From contig JAANDG010000266.1 of assembly GCA_036852015.1 (NCBI GenBank), positions 124,001 to 188,000 on the forward strand: 64,000 nucleotides of DNA, in the 5' to 3' direction. Source of the stretch: Pelodera strongyloides. Taxonomy: Eukaryota; Nematoda; Chromadorea; Rhabditida; Rhabditidae. Positions 1-11,669 of the stretch are shown piece after piece. The translations under genes and the position numbers were made by a program. Within the stretch, counting starts at the first letter, position 1. Each line of letters opens with the position of its first letter. Below the pieces are notes generated by a model, which saw only the letters and a list, made by a program, of their open reading frames with translations, did no database searches and was not told the DNA's origin.

Positions 1-1388
1 GACAAATCCTCCCCAAAATTATGTTATTTTGTTACCCTCAGGCATCTCGTATAGAACGAAAAGCATCTAGAACGTTTCTAGAACCAAAAGCATAGACAGG
101 GGTCCGCTGAATGTGTTGTGTGTATATCGTGTGTAGCTTAGCAAATTAACATTTTGCATCCGTATTCTTAGGGGCATCTCCTGCAACCTACATCTATATT
201 TCTAGTTCCTCGGTTATGAATTTATTTTATTGAACTGAAGGAAAATAGAGTGGATTTATTCTTATACCTACTGTTTAAGTTTGTTAATACTTTTTATACT
301 GTTAGTGTTATTATTAAGTAGAGATTATTTCCGTTACTAGCGTTAGTATTCCTATAAGTAGCGGGGTCATTTCCTAGCATTAGCATTCCTGTAACTAGTG
401 ATAAATCACAAATTACTTTAAGTTTTTTTTTCATTAAGCTAGTTTGTCATTTCGTTAGGTTTCTTATTTCATTTCGTTTCGTTAGTTGAGTTAGTTTGTC
501 ATTTCTCGCGTTTTTCCGTGTACTGTGTTGTTTTGCTTGTGAATTGAAGTAAAGATTGGTTATTTTGTCTGTATTTGGAGTTTTTTATTGTGTTAGTATT
601 ATTTGTTTCCTTTATTTTATTTTGAATGGGTAGTACGGACATTTCACGGCCGATTTTTCTATTCTGGCGAAGACTGGGCGAAATCGCGGCGAAAGCTGGG
701 CGATGACCTGGCGAAAGCAGCGCGCGGAAGAGGGTTCGCCATTCGACTGTGGCGACCCTCTAAAACCTTCGCCGCGCACTCGCCACACTTCCGCGGCGCG
801 CAGTCAAAAGTTAGCATTGTGTGGGTATCTGATTTGAAAATTTGGCGGTGGGTAGCGGTAGCGTAGTGGTTAACGCAGTGGACCGGTAATCCAAAGACTC
901 TGGGTTCAATTCCCGCTCGTCCAACACCTTTTTCGATCACATTAAAAATGAATTACAGTAAGCGCCAGGAAGTATATGATTGGCATACCTTGCAGTGCTG
1001 GGAAGGATTACTTGCGTTTTTGTCTCGTCTGAATTTCTTGGAGACTCCACTATCCGGTCTATCACATCGTGGAATCGTTCGCGATCCCTCAGGCTACCAC
1101 CCCTCTAAATTGTAATCAATAAAATTGTAAACCTATGAAAACTGAATACTCCGATATGAGCCCGACTATACTACCTCAAATCATCGTCACCAAATCGGGC
1201 ACCTATCGGTGTTTCCACTTTGATTAAAATTGTCTAGGCATTGAGCTTATGCGTCTCACGAATATTCCTATACACTTTACTTTACTCTATACTTTACAAT
1301 ATATTTTTCCAATATATTTATATTCTATGCAGTGTAACCCGATGTGCTGGTAAAAAATAGTACGAACTAAACGACTAAGTCTACGTAC
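1..1388. other. Non-coding stretch at left edge with repeats
   Basis: No exon was found on either strand. Because the nephrocystin-4-like gene on the minus strand is still open at 1389, this is probably one of its introns. It holds a GC-rich patch (about 655-815), a tRNA-like sequence (852-924) and a pair of related short segments (about 1155-1215 and 1585-1640) sharing the words CCTCAAATC and CGGGCACC. Confidence 0.5.
852..924 (+). pseudogene. tRNA-Thr(GGT)-like sequence, probably a tRNA pseudogene or SINE head
   Basis: A good A box (TAGCGTAGTGG, 859-869) and B box (GGTTCAATTCCC, from 903) are spaced as in a tRNA. A four-pair anticodon stem (TGGA/TCCA) carries a loop reading CCGGTAA, which gives anticodon GGT (Thr). 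A T run follows at 929-933, as at a Pol III terminator. Against a working tRNA: the acceptor arms do not pair, the outer T-stem pair is a mismatch, and position 33 is C rather than the invariant U. The GC-rich lead-in suggests a tRNA-derived repeat. Confidence 0.55.
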
Positions 1389-1998
1389 CGAACTCGGAAT
1401 TTGCGGTAGTCGATGCTCGTTCAGCTCCAACAATTGATCTTCCTCTGCTGTTGGATATTCTTCTTTCAACGGTTCTGGTTTCCGCTCTTTTTCTCGGATA
1501 ATGCGATTCTCTTCCTGAAAATAGTGCGTTGCATAAGTTTGCTGATATATGACGTAGAAAACTAATCAGTGTCTTAGGAAAGAAATATGTGCCCGATGCC
1601 GATAACCTCCCTCAAATCGGGACCGGATCGGGCACCTCGGTTTCAACTTTCCAGTGTTCGTGAATTTCCGCGAATTCGTAAAGGCATATTACCTGCTTGA
1701 TTCTTTCCGGCGTCTCATTTTCTCTCATCCTCGGCACTTCGGTCATAGTTCCGTCTTCACGTAGCGAAGGATGGATCGTTGGAGGTCGCTGAGAAATATA
1801 TGCTTCTTAATTTTTCGGTTCCTTTAGCCTAAGCAGAAGTAATCCAAATCTGATACAAAAAATAACAAGTAGTTCGGATCGGACATAGTAGAGGATAGCA
1901 TACAACAATAAGCCTGTCTACTCATGGAACGTGTAAGCGGTGAAGGTTGCCTTCGTGAAATCTATGGTGAGAGGAGAGAGAGGAGAGAGAGAGAGAGT

Positions 1999-2040
<42 letters not shown>

Positions 2041-4045
2041 GGAGAGGAGAGGAGAGAGAGAAAAGAGAGAGGACAGTGAAAGATTGCGAAAACACAAAGA
2101 AATATTTTTTAAATAATGATGCATACCTTATCATCTGCATGGAAGTCAAAGTTAAGCACAATCGTTGGATGCACGCTGGGAAGACGGCCATGTGATTCCA
2201 AAAACAAACTGAAAAGATAATTAGGGTGTAAATACCAAATCGTCTAAGTCAAAACATAACTTTACGTATAACTTGGGTGTAAATACCAAATCGTCTAAGT
2301 CAAAACATAACTTTACGTATGTAACATAAAATTCGTCAGTTTTCGAGGAATGTTAGTGATTATGTGCCAAAAACAACGAAAACAGGTGAAAGATATGATC
2401 ATGTAATAAAACTATGAGCAGTCGTTTCCAAGCGACAGTTCATAGTTTTATTATATATATGTTCATAGCTATACTATCTGACCTATAAGCCTAAGCCCCT
2501 ATCTGATATGCATGTGCAGTGAATACCTACCGAACGAGATTTTTGAAGCAGAGCACCTCTTCGGGGTTCGGTCGTGGTCCACCAACAAGCTCGACTAAAC
2601 AAACTTATATAAATGGGCGTAACTTTATTCTATGGACGTGCTCAATTACTATTACTATTACTGTGCTAAAAATGGGTACTCATTTTTTGAGATCTTTGAA
2701 AACTCTGGAAGAGACTGGCTGATCATATAGCTGCTGCTAGAAAACTATCGTGACTAGTTATGGGTATCGGAAGATATTAAGCTCTATGTTATCTTGATGG
2801 ATATGCACAACTTTTTTGAGATTTCTTTATTATCAAAGCGAAATACCGCCGGTTTTTGAAACGGATCGTGGACAACTGAATTTTTATGTATTTATGCTAA
2901 GTTGCTCGAATTTATCTCGATTTTTATTCTAATTTATGTTCATTTGCATAAGCTTTGTAAGGATGCCGGTGTACTAGAAGCGTTTCAGAAACCGGCCGGT
3001 ATTTCGCTTGTGGTTTTGATATATTTTTGTAACTGCGTTCCCATGTATTGTACGCAAATTTTCGTGGGAATGCGATTGTTCAGTATGCGTTCACAAATCA
3101 CGTATAAAGTTTATATGTAGAAAACCGACCTGTTACGTGACTTCTATCCTTATGGGAAGTGCCAAATGGCATCCAGGCTCCCCAACACACAACTATCGAT
3201 TGGGAGTCATGTACAGTAGACTAAATATTGGGCGAATAGACAAAAACTCTAATAAATACGTTTCAGGTGCGATAACACACACGCACACATGCACTTTCAT
3301 ACACACGCCTTGTAAACTTATTATAGCTTACCCTTTACTTATATTTCTATATCTTTCAAATCACTCTTGCTTCTCAATATCTTGCCTACATATTTCGTTT
3401 GCTGACTAATTATCATCTCTTTTTTTTTCATTTATTTCCATATTCAATTATAGCGTGTGTAGTCGCAGGAAAGCTTGAAGCAGGTTTTCCATGTTACTTA
3501 CAATCAGATAGGGTTTCTACCTCATAACAACTAAAAATAACAACTCACATCGTTTGTCGCAATTCCCAGAAGATAATCGAGTGCAAATGTGAGAGTTAGT
3601 TTCTTCTCTTGAAACACGTTCGGAATGGCAACTTTGGCACGCACACAGAAAGTGGACGACGGCCTGAACGAGTACTCGCTACCGTAATCACAATTTGATA
3701 CTACTGTAAAATAAAGATGACGTAACATGAACTTACGTAATACCATCCTATTAAACTTTGAGCGAATAGGAGAATAAATGAGACAAAATGTCCACGATCA
3801 ACAAAAAAAAAGTAGTATGGCCCATACTACTTTTTTTGACCCCAGCAGCATACGAGGAATTTCACCATGTTGTATAAAAACAAGATCACAACCATTATAT
3901 TTGTAACTTGATGTGACTATTATGTTCATGTTCGTCCATCACATAACACCAAGAAAATTGCACCACTTTTATTGTTTATTGCCCTACAGGTAAAGGCCTG
4001 AAGTCAACTGTATGGTCCATCGTTGGTACCATACCTGTATACCAG

Positions 4046-4080
<35 letters not shown>

Positions 4081-4700
4081 ACCCCCCCCCCCCCCCCCCC
4101 CCCCCTACAGTTCTATAAGAATTGTTACAAATCAAAAACACCTACCGTATGCTATTTCTTCCTCGCCTTGGAGATTTGCTCCTTCTTCTCAGAGAATTCG
4201 TTCCATTGGAAATTTCATCAGATGACGAAAGATGAACAGTAATCGGGTCTCCAACAAATGTGTAGCCGTTGTGCACTCCAATCTACAAAAATTTCGTTAG
4301 TTTATTTGAGAAATTTCATAGTCAAGGTATGTTCTAACTGTTCTAATTTGGCACTTATTCATATCAGTCGTACTTATCAAACCAATAGCGATTTTGCAAC
4401 AAAATTCCGATCTGCACAACCTAGGCGCACGTTTTTTTTAATGTTGGTCGATTATTACAAATAAATTATGTAAAATTAGCCCACCCGCAATCGTCGTTCG
4501 AACACTTGCACTGACTGCGATGTCGAGGTAGATGGAGCGTGGTTGGCTCTGAAAAAAAATTAGCCTTATTTCTATCTTCCCTTCCGTCTCTCATCGTCTC
4601 ATCGTCTCATCTATATGAATCTTTCAATTCTATATCTATCTATCTACCTATCTTGTTTTCTCCCTCCACTTTCCCAATTCCCTCCTTCTATATCCCTTTT

Positions 4701-4743
<43 letters not shown>

Positions 4744-7355
4744 TTCTCTCTTCATCTCTCTCGCTCTCTATCCACTCTCTCTCAAAATAAATATTTTTGT
4801 TCTGTCCGTCTCGCTCCACAGCTTTCTTTCGACCTCATCTCGATTTATGTATCTCTGTCAAAGGGGAACATGGGAACTTACAGAAAAAGTGAAGAATACC
4901 TTTCATCGTCATGGACTTTCAACTCGTCACGATCGAATCACTAACCTATAGAGCCTGTCATTGTTGACGTGTTCGAGGAGTGCGTTCTCTATTTCCTGTG
5001 CATGGTCCCCGAGCGAAATGCCAATATTCTCCAAGTGAATTACTGTACGTTGTTCTTCCAGGGAGTAGGCCAGCTCGGGGACTATAATACAATCGATTAT
5101 TTTACGTTTCTCTCAATGAGCTGAACGTGGCAGGCGTTGTTCAACCTTACTTGGTAAGACCCTGGGTCCATAGTATACCGGAGAGTGAAGCAGTACAGCA
5201 CTCGACTCGTGAAAACTTAATTGAAAATGTATGAACTCACATGGGTCTCTTGCACTATCCTCGCTTCTTTTATAAGGTTTAATGCCCGGGATTCGATCGC
5301 TTGATCCGACAATGCAAAAGTCTGGTATGTAATCACAGCACTGAAGGACTGATGAATCGGAGAGCACGGCACAGTCCAACACTCCTGAAAACTAACGTAT
5401 TGAGCACTGTCTCTAGCTAGCTGGCAAGGCCCTAGCTTCTCGTTGAAACGACCAGAGTTCAATGCCACCCAGAGGCGATACAAAGTGTAAGAGTGGAATA
5501 TGAATAAAGATACGGTAAACCACAATTAGTTATTAGTGTGACCTCGTTTCGAATACCGTACTACTATTTTTCCATTTTCACTAACCATTTTTATGTTCCT
5601 TTCATAGTTTCATAACTTCTCACCTTCAACAAATTTCGTCTCACTAGCCACAGATAATGTGAATAAAAGTGCCTTTGGACTACCCGGGTAGAGATTGTAC
5701 CTGAATATAATTTCTAATGAGCATTTGTAAAAAAAAATGTGCCATATTTTTTCACTTTTTGAGCCTTTCTATCGATTTGTGTTCGACTTGATAATGTATG
5801 TATGCATTAGCCATTCAGACAGAAACGGCAATGCAAATGGAGGCCTTCCAGGTCCCACTAACATTTTGCTCGAATACAGAAATATTACGAAAACATGTTA
5901 AGGCGAACTACCGGCCGGTTTTTGAACCGCATCGTTGACAATCATGTGTTTATGTTAATTTGCTCGAATTTATCTCGATTTTTTATTCTACTTTATGTCC
6001 AAGAATGCTGGTGTACTCGGCGTTTCAAAAACCGACCGGTGTTTCGCTTCAAGTTTCTATACTTTATATATGTTAGATGTGTATAACACCTAAAGCCTAA
6101 AGGCCTACCTACCTAAAGCCTAAAGGCCGAGGCCTAAACCATAGCAGAAATACATAGACAATTCCTACCTATGTGTCCCAACTGAAGTGAGGCTCCGGGC
6201 CTCTACTACCGGAGTGAATGGGGCATTAATTGGGACAGAGGCCCAGGAAATTGTCCTCAGGTCGTATTTATTGCCGTGAATTGCCTCAATAACTTCGAAG
6301 ATGAGATTGACATCGCTTCCCTTCACAGGGCAACAAAAGGCAAATTGCTGAAATATACAAGATATTTTTTTCCAAAGGAAAAATAATGATGAGTTAAAGC
6401 GAAATGCCAGCTCCTTTGGAAAATTTGCATATGATAAGCAAATCCTATGTATCCTATGCTAATTTTGCGCGATAGCCGTGGACGATCGTGCAAAATTAGC
6501 ATAGGATACATAGGATTTGCTTATCATATGCAAATTTTCCAAAGGAGCTGGCATTTCGCTTTAAAGTTATAGGTGTTCCGAAGAAGTTGCACTTTTTGTT
6601 TTTGCATGATTTTGTACACGTCATGGAATAAAGAGTTAATATGTGAACGTTTGATGCAAACTACAACGCCAAGAATAATTTAAAAAAATAATTTAGACGT
6701 ATGAATTGCGCACGCTGCGTATGGTATAGATCCGCATCAAACGTTACAATGAGTGTTTCCAACTAATAAAATTTAAGTATAAATAAATCAGACTAACATC
6801 TCGAAGTCGCAGTTCATCGTTTATACACTTTTCAAACGATGTCCTATACGGTCTTCCGAAAAAGTTGCGTTGCTTTGCATCGAAGAAGCATACTTGGATG
6901 CAGCACAACATGCCATGACGGTTCTGAAAATGACTAGGACATATTATAAAGTAAAAAAATGAACCGCGAAATAACGCAAACCTAAGCGCAAGCCGCCGAA
7001 ATCCTACTCTATCTCATAGAGGGCTTGGACAACTGAAATCCCATGTGTTTTATGCAAATGGGTTTGATACATGGACCCAAAATCATAGTCCATATGTTCA
7101 CCATACGTATGTTATACCACAATGCGGCCTTTGCACTCACGAAAGTGTCGCGAAAACTATCAGGACACAAAAAATCAATATGCATACGAAAATAGATGAA
7201 ATTTCCACCTGGTTCAGCCGTAGTCCTGTCAGGAGACAAGTATACCCTTCTGGACTAGCATCGACGTCCGCCGGACGACGTGGCGGGACGACACGTTTCG
7301 ACACAAATGTATTATACCACTCATTTACGGTCGGCAAGTGTAGAGATGTACTCAT
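1389..7355 (-). CDS. nphp4: Nephrocystin-4 homologue, N-terminal part (gene continues left of window)
   Basis: Nephrocystin-4 is a scaffold of the ciliary transition zone. Exons on the minus strand, in order: 7209-7355 (start ATG), 6798-6923, 6169-6347, 5241-5412, 5151-5205, 4946-5081, 4485-4548, 4146-4282, 3549-3703, 2127-2208, 1693-1788, 1389-1514. Matches to the family as I remember it: FFDAKQRNFFGR in exon 2 (human FFDVTYRHFFGR), LHSPVYYGPRVLP in exon 5 (LYHGTPRALL region), and VFERRLR joined across a phase-0 intron to IGVHNGYTFVGDP (human ERRLRVGVHNG). Most junctions keep phase. The step from 4146 to 3703 does not; an 11-base exon with a strong GTAAGT donor near 3730 would repair it. Another exon seems missing between 3549 and 2208. 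About 600 residues are seen of a family near 1300-1400, so the C-terminal half lies outside. Confidence 0.82.
1967..2067. repeat. GA-rich microsatellite
   Basis: Nearly uninterrupted purine run of GAGA and GAGG units inside an intron of the nephrocystin-4-like gene. Reading frames across it are artefacts. Confidence 0.9.
2224..2320. repeat. Tandem duplication, 51-base period
   Basis: Two head-to-tail copies beginning GGGTGTAAATACCAAATCG at 2224 and 2275, essentially identical over 46 bases, just upstream of the exon at 2127-2208. Near-identity suggests a recent event. Confidence 0.85.
2835..3010. mobile_element. Family A MITE (GCGAAATACCGGCCGG ends)
   Basis: Terminal inverted repeats of about 30 bases: AAAGCGAAATACC with GGTTTTTGAAACG on the left, and the reverse complement ending GGTATTTCGCTT on the right. 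The A+T-rich middle contains the word ATTTATCTCGATTTTT found in sister copies. It is intronic and has no coding capacity. Confidence 0.8.
4049..4105. repeat. Poly-C/poly-G tract of about 57 bases
   Basis: Two C runs separated by a single A, in an intron of the nephrocystin-4-like gene. On the transcribed RNA this is a G run, able in principle to form a quadruplex. Length is prone to sequencing error. Confidence 0.85.
4700..4785. repeat. CT microsatellite
   Basis: CTCTCT run with a few interruptions, intronic. The Ser/Leu-rich frames here are low-complexity artefacts. Confidence 0.9.
5900..6050. mobile_element. Family A MITE, short copy
   Basis: Left end AAGGCGAACTACCGGCCGG, right end CCGACCGGTGTTTCGCTT. 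Same family as 2835-3010, with a shorter middle, in an intron. Confidence 0.75.
6394..6564. repeat. Near-perfect foldback element, arms about 75 bases
   Basis: The left arm starts TTAAAGCGAAATGCCAGC, the right arm ends with its reverse complement, and about 20 bases form the loop (near 6470-6490). Arms are almost identical. The outermost TTAAAGCGAAAT matches the start of family A MITEs, so this may be a related foldback. It lies in the intron between nephrocystin-4 exons 2 and 3. Confidence 0.85.
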
Positions 7356-8978
7356 CGTGGCATTACTGGAATTAATGTGATATTGTAGCACAATTTAATT
7401 TACCGGACCGCATAGAATAGAAAATAGAATATAATACATGCTGCGTATAATATATTGGAAGCGGTTATGCGGTTATCTAGAAAACGATTCAAAACCATGT
7501 GGCAAACCGCTTTAAACGCATTAATTGAGGAGTCAGGCCAGAGAGGTTTGTGATGGTTTTGTCCTTAGTTACGAGTTACGATGACCTTTAAATCACGATC
7601 GATCGTTACTACATAAGTGTTTGGACACCAAGATTCACGGTTTCATAATGGAAAAACAAAAAAAAAAGATACTATAAAAAAGAAGGCTTTTTAATTACAA
7701 TGTTGCCTACAATTACAGAAAAGTTTACAAGGTTTATAATTTACAGCAACTAATATTGGTGTAGGTGTATGTTGACCCACCAACACTGGAGTTATTGCCA
7801 GCTGCAGCGTATGTTTTGACAACCGCTTGGACATAGTTACCATAGTTACGCTACGTACGCCGGCTAATGACAAGCCCTAGGATACTTCACAAGTTTAGTA
7901 ATCCCTAGGTATCTGTTTGGCAAAGCGTAAAGCAATACTTACACATTACGAAGAACTTTTAAATAGCAGTCCCTCTTTTTTTCTATTGTCACTATATTAT
8001 TTGGTTATTTGTTTATGGGTCTGCAGAAAGTGTCCCTACCGGGCATTATCTTTCTACGTTCGCATGGTTTCAAATACTGAATACAATGTAAAAAGAAGAA
8101 CAAAAGAATGATTATGGTTGTTAGATAAGGTAATCGTGAAACATTAGTCTTTACATTGGTCTTAGTTCCTGAAAAAATCTAACTATACTCGACCATTATA
8201 CATATGCTTGCAACAAAAACGGGGAGACAGTGTCAATATTGTAATTTTTTAAATGTCAACGATTAAAGCGAAATACCGGCCGGTTTTTGAAACGCATTGT
8301 GGGCAATTGAATTCTTATGCAGTTTATGCGAATGAGCATAAATTAGAAAAACATGAATTGTATGTGTGCGTAATAAATTATTATTATTATTATTATTATA
8401 ATGAAAAATCGAGCTAAACTCGAGAAATTTAGCATAAATACATAAGAATTCAGTTGTCCACGATGGGATTCAAAAACCGGCTGGTATTTTGCTTTAAACT
8501 GGTGTCTTACAATTAGGCAAATTTCTAAATGTAGTTAAAAGACAAGCGCATAGTCCTTGTTTAAGAGAGAGACAGTATATTCGAAGAAAAATGATTGGTG
8601 GTTGTAATATTTTTTGTGCATATTTGCACTGTATAATCAATCCTATTAACTGTTTTAGTTGACAATATACCATGCAGGGTGTTTAAAGGGAATCGATGAA
8701 CGTTATTCCACTAATTAATCGGTCGCATACCTCGCGGGCATTATAACGGTTGATTTTTCATGGCTTACTGTGGCTCTTGGACCGGGCACCACTTTTTTAA
8801 TCAATGAATTTCTCGCTGAACACAGCGTTTTTTCGTCGAATTTTTTCCAATACTATGTTTTTCATACAGTGCAGTTAATAAAAACGTCCCTTTAACTTCT
8901 GTGTATTGGACGAGTTCAGTCACTGTTCATGTTCTTGAATAATCTTCAATATCAGTGCTTCCATTACAAATACATTTA
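7356..8978. other. Intergenic region
   Basis: Lies between the start of the nephrocystin-4-like gene and the 3' end of the secreted-protein gene, both on the minus strand, so it should hold the nephrocystin-4 promoter. Apart from one MITE (8263-8496) and an ATT microsatellite (about 8380-8402) I see nothing identifiable. I did not find an X-box that I would defend. Confidence 0.5.
8263..8496. mobile_element. Family A MITE
   Basis: Begins TTAAAGCGAAATACCGGCCG and ends CTGGTATTTTGCTTTAA. It is longer than its relatives because an ATT microsatellite lies in the middle. Confidence 0.8.
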
Positions 8979-9899
8979 TTATACAGTAGTCTCTTCCTCT
9001 GCTTCAGTTGTTTCAGTTTCTTCTGGAAACGAGGTAACAAACATGGGTTCTTCGGAAGCCATCGTATTGTTGGATTCCGCAGGAACTTCGACAATATACC
9101 CATGGAAGAAGACCACTTCATCATTGCTTTCAACATCTTTCACATTGACAGCGTTCACATCAATCATATAACCACCGGTGGTATCTGAAAAAGGGTTTTG
9201 CTCGAGTATTTGAAGTTAATTAGAGATAAATCAGGAAAAATTTTGGGACTACTGTGCCTTTGGCTAAAAGCACACGTAGTTCACGCTATAGATCAAGGAC
9301 CGCATCCAAAGCCTACGTTATAGCGGTATAGAAACTTTTTTGTCTCGAGTTTTGCACGCTGTAGGGATGTATTTCTTAGTAGTGTACGAATTACACAAGA
9401 CCGCTTAACATACAATCGTAAGTATCACCCACTTTCAAATTCAGTTTTGCCTCCGAACAGCCAATTATACATATCCAAGAGGAAACGAATGAGAAGATTC
9501 GGCCTTTCTGGAGGTTCTTCCGAGGTATCGGAAGGCTCGGTGGTCTGAAAATATTTTCCCTAGAGTCCTAGAGAAACTCCGCGCTAGCTCCTCGCGCTGA
9601 GTGGTGCGCGGCTACAATGTGGCGCTCTTTCTTGGAAGCTAGTGCCTTCTGCCATGTCTGCTCGTTATAAGAACGTGCACCAATTAGACATGCTACAATG
9701 TGGTCTAGAAACAGGCGGTACCTATAGGTCTGTTCGTGCTATTTGGCGCACCTCTAGCGCTAGTGCCGCTACTCGACTACAATACTTGATTCAAGTGAAA
9801 CTTCCGACAAGTGAAAAAAAAACTACTCACCGAAGCAGGAATCGCTGCGCTCGCAGCAAGCGACACAATCAAAAACATCAGGAATATACGCTTATCCAT
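8979..9899 (-). CDS. Small acidic secreted protein, function unknown
   Basis: Three exons on the minus strand, 9831-9899, 9433-9544 and 8979-9184, join in phase to 128 residues and stop at TAA (8979-8981). Residues 1 to about 18 (MDKRIFLMFLIVSLAASA) form a classic signal peptide with AxA-type cleavage sites. The mature protein is rich in Glu, Thr and Ser (PSDTSEEPPERP, then an E/T-rich tail ending EEETTV), with a short hydrophobic and aromatic segment RFLLDMYNWLFGG near residue 45. There are no cysteines in the mature part. The polyadenylation signal AATAAA overlaps the stop (TATAATAAATG). I do not recognise a family. Structure is supported by phase and composition only. Confidence 0.75.
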
Positions 9900-11508
9900 T
9901 TATAATATAAAAGTAGTTAGTACTGGTACTATCAGAGGTAAAAAAATAGTTACAAAATTGTAATGCCATACCCAACAACAATCCCTCTTTTATAGCAAAC
10001 CAGGCATGTATAATCCACTACTTGTAGATTCAATCGAACCCGAGAGTATTAACACCCACATAAAAAAACCAAAGCTTTTGTTTACAATTTTTTTATAGAA
10101 AAAAACAGAACACTGACTCACTATATTGTAACGACCTTTAGGTACAGGAATTTGCATATTTGTTCCATCGGTTTTTTTTGCGATTAATCCGAAAGAACAA
10201 AACAACAACATTTGCACGGTCTATTTTGACAACAAGCGTGATTTGAAAATCAAAGAACGCAATCAGGTCGCCAGAGACGCTCACATCGCCAAGAGACCAG
10301 AATTCCACAGGGAACAGCGCGAAAATCTGATATTGCGCGGCAACAAAACCGCCTACATCTCGCGACGCATCAGCAGTCTTTGACTCTTGCCAGGATCTCG
10401 TGAATGCACCAGGCATCCTTTCGCACAAACCTGGCGAATGTAGGGCAAAGTCGCCGCGCACCATTATCCTGTTCTGCATAATTTTCTTCTTTTCCGAAAG
10501 GTAGCAGAGCCTACCCGCGCAAAACTTTCGCGTCAGGGTTTCGCCGCGAGTAGTTCGCGCAGTTCGCACATAAATTCGTATAAAATGGAAAATGCACAAA
10601 ACTCGCTTCACGCTCTCTGAACGTTTCGAAATATGATTTTTCATTTCACTATGCCTACTAACTCCAGTTTCTGCAATAATTTTCACACTTGGAATAAAGA
10701 AACCAACTCTTGAAGAGCAAACCATTTATTTATTTAATGTCCAGTTTCCAGTAAGTAGGTAAAACGATAAGAAATAATAATACTAATAAAATCTTCGAGA
10801 TGAACGCAAAAAATCAGCAACGAGGAATGTTAATTATGATGTACGGTGAGAGATGAAAGTCCAATACTGAGAAAATGTTAGGAAGTTTCCAAGTATGCTG
10901 TATGCTGAAAATTTACCGTATCTTGGACCTGCACGAGTATCTTCTTTTTTATTATTTTTCATATTATATATGAGGTTTCGCGCAGAAATACGGTAGTATT
11001 GGCAGAATCACACCGAATTTTTAGGATACTTGGAAACCCCCATGAACCAACGTGAACCTTTCAACTCTCGACTTTTCAAATGAAGAAAGTATCGATAAAA
11101 CATTGCGTTAAAAGTGAGCATCGTATTCATAACCGCTAACCGAGCAATATCGTAAATCGTAATCGTATCAGCCAAGCAATACCTAATGAATATCGTAGCG
11201 TAAAACGGTATCGTAAATCTCGTAGCATATAAACGTGAGTATCGTAAGCCAAGTAATAGATCAAGTAAAACCACGTTCGTATTAACACTATATACCATCA
11301 TGTAATACGTGAGTATCGTAAATACCGGAACACAGATCGTAAAGAAAGTAACAAACAATTCAAATTCAAGCAGAGTAAGTGAATGTGTATTACAAATAGT
11401 GTACACGCCATACAAAACTAAAAATTAAGTGAGTGGTAAATATATGTACAAAAGGAAGAATACTTTAAGACAACTCAAAGAACGACCAAATCACATACGT
11501 TTCTCATT
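9900..11508. other. Intergenic region with GC-rich repeat-like patch
   Basis: Between the secreted-protein gene start and the kinesin-5 stop. A patch at about 10210-10570 is markedly GC-richer and full of GCGAAA/CGCCA words, like those near 655-815 and 50790-50890. About 11080-11340 is a run of degenerate ATCGTA words that creates a long but meaningless hydrophobic frame on the minus strand. Confidence 0.5.
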
Positions 11509-11592
11509 TCAGCAGTTCGTATCCGCCGCTACGTCCAAAACAGGCGCATTTTCATCTTGTGAACGCCGACTCTCAGCCGATTCGTTACCCTG

Positions 11593-11669
<77 letters not shown>

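Noticed and set aside
852..924. Functional tRNA-Thr gene
   Set aside because: Acceptor arms do not pair and position 33 is not T.
1918..2191. Ser/Leu-rich open frames on the minus strand
   Set aside because: They are translations of the GA microsatellite; only 2127-2208 is kept as a nephrocystin-4 exon, in a different extent.
4012..4242. Proline-rich open frame on the plus strand
   Set aside because: Created by the poly-C tract and by the antisense of a nephrocystin-4 exon.
10138..10725. 195-codon open frame, minus strand
   Set aside because: It crosses a GC-rich repeat-like patch similar to others in the window, and has no recognisable domain or splice context.
11008..11415. 135-codon hydrophobic frame, minus strand, resembling a membrane protein
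   Set aside because: It is a by-product of degenerate ATCGTA repeats; composition changes smoothly with the repeat.
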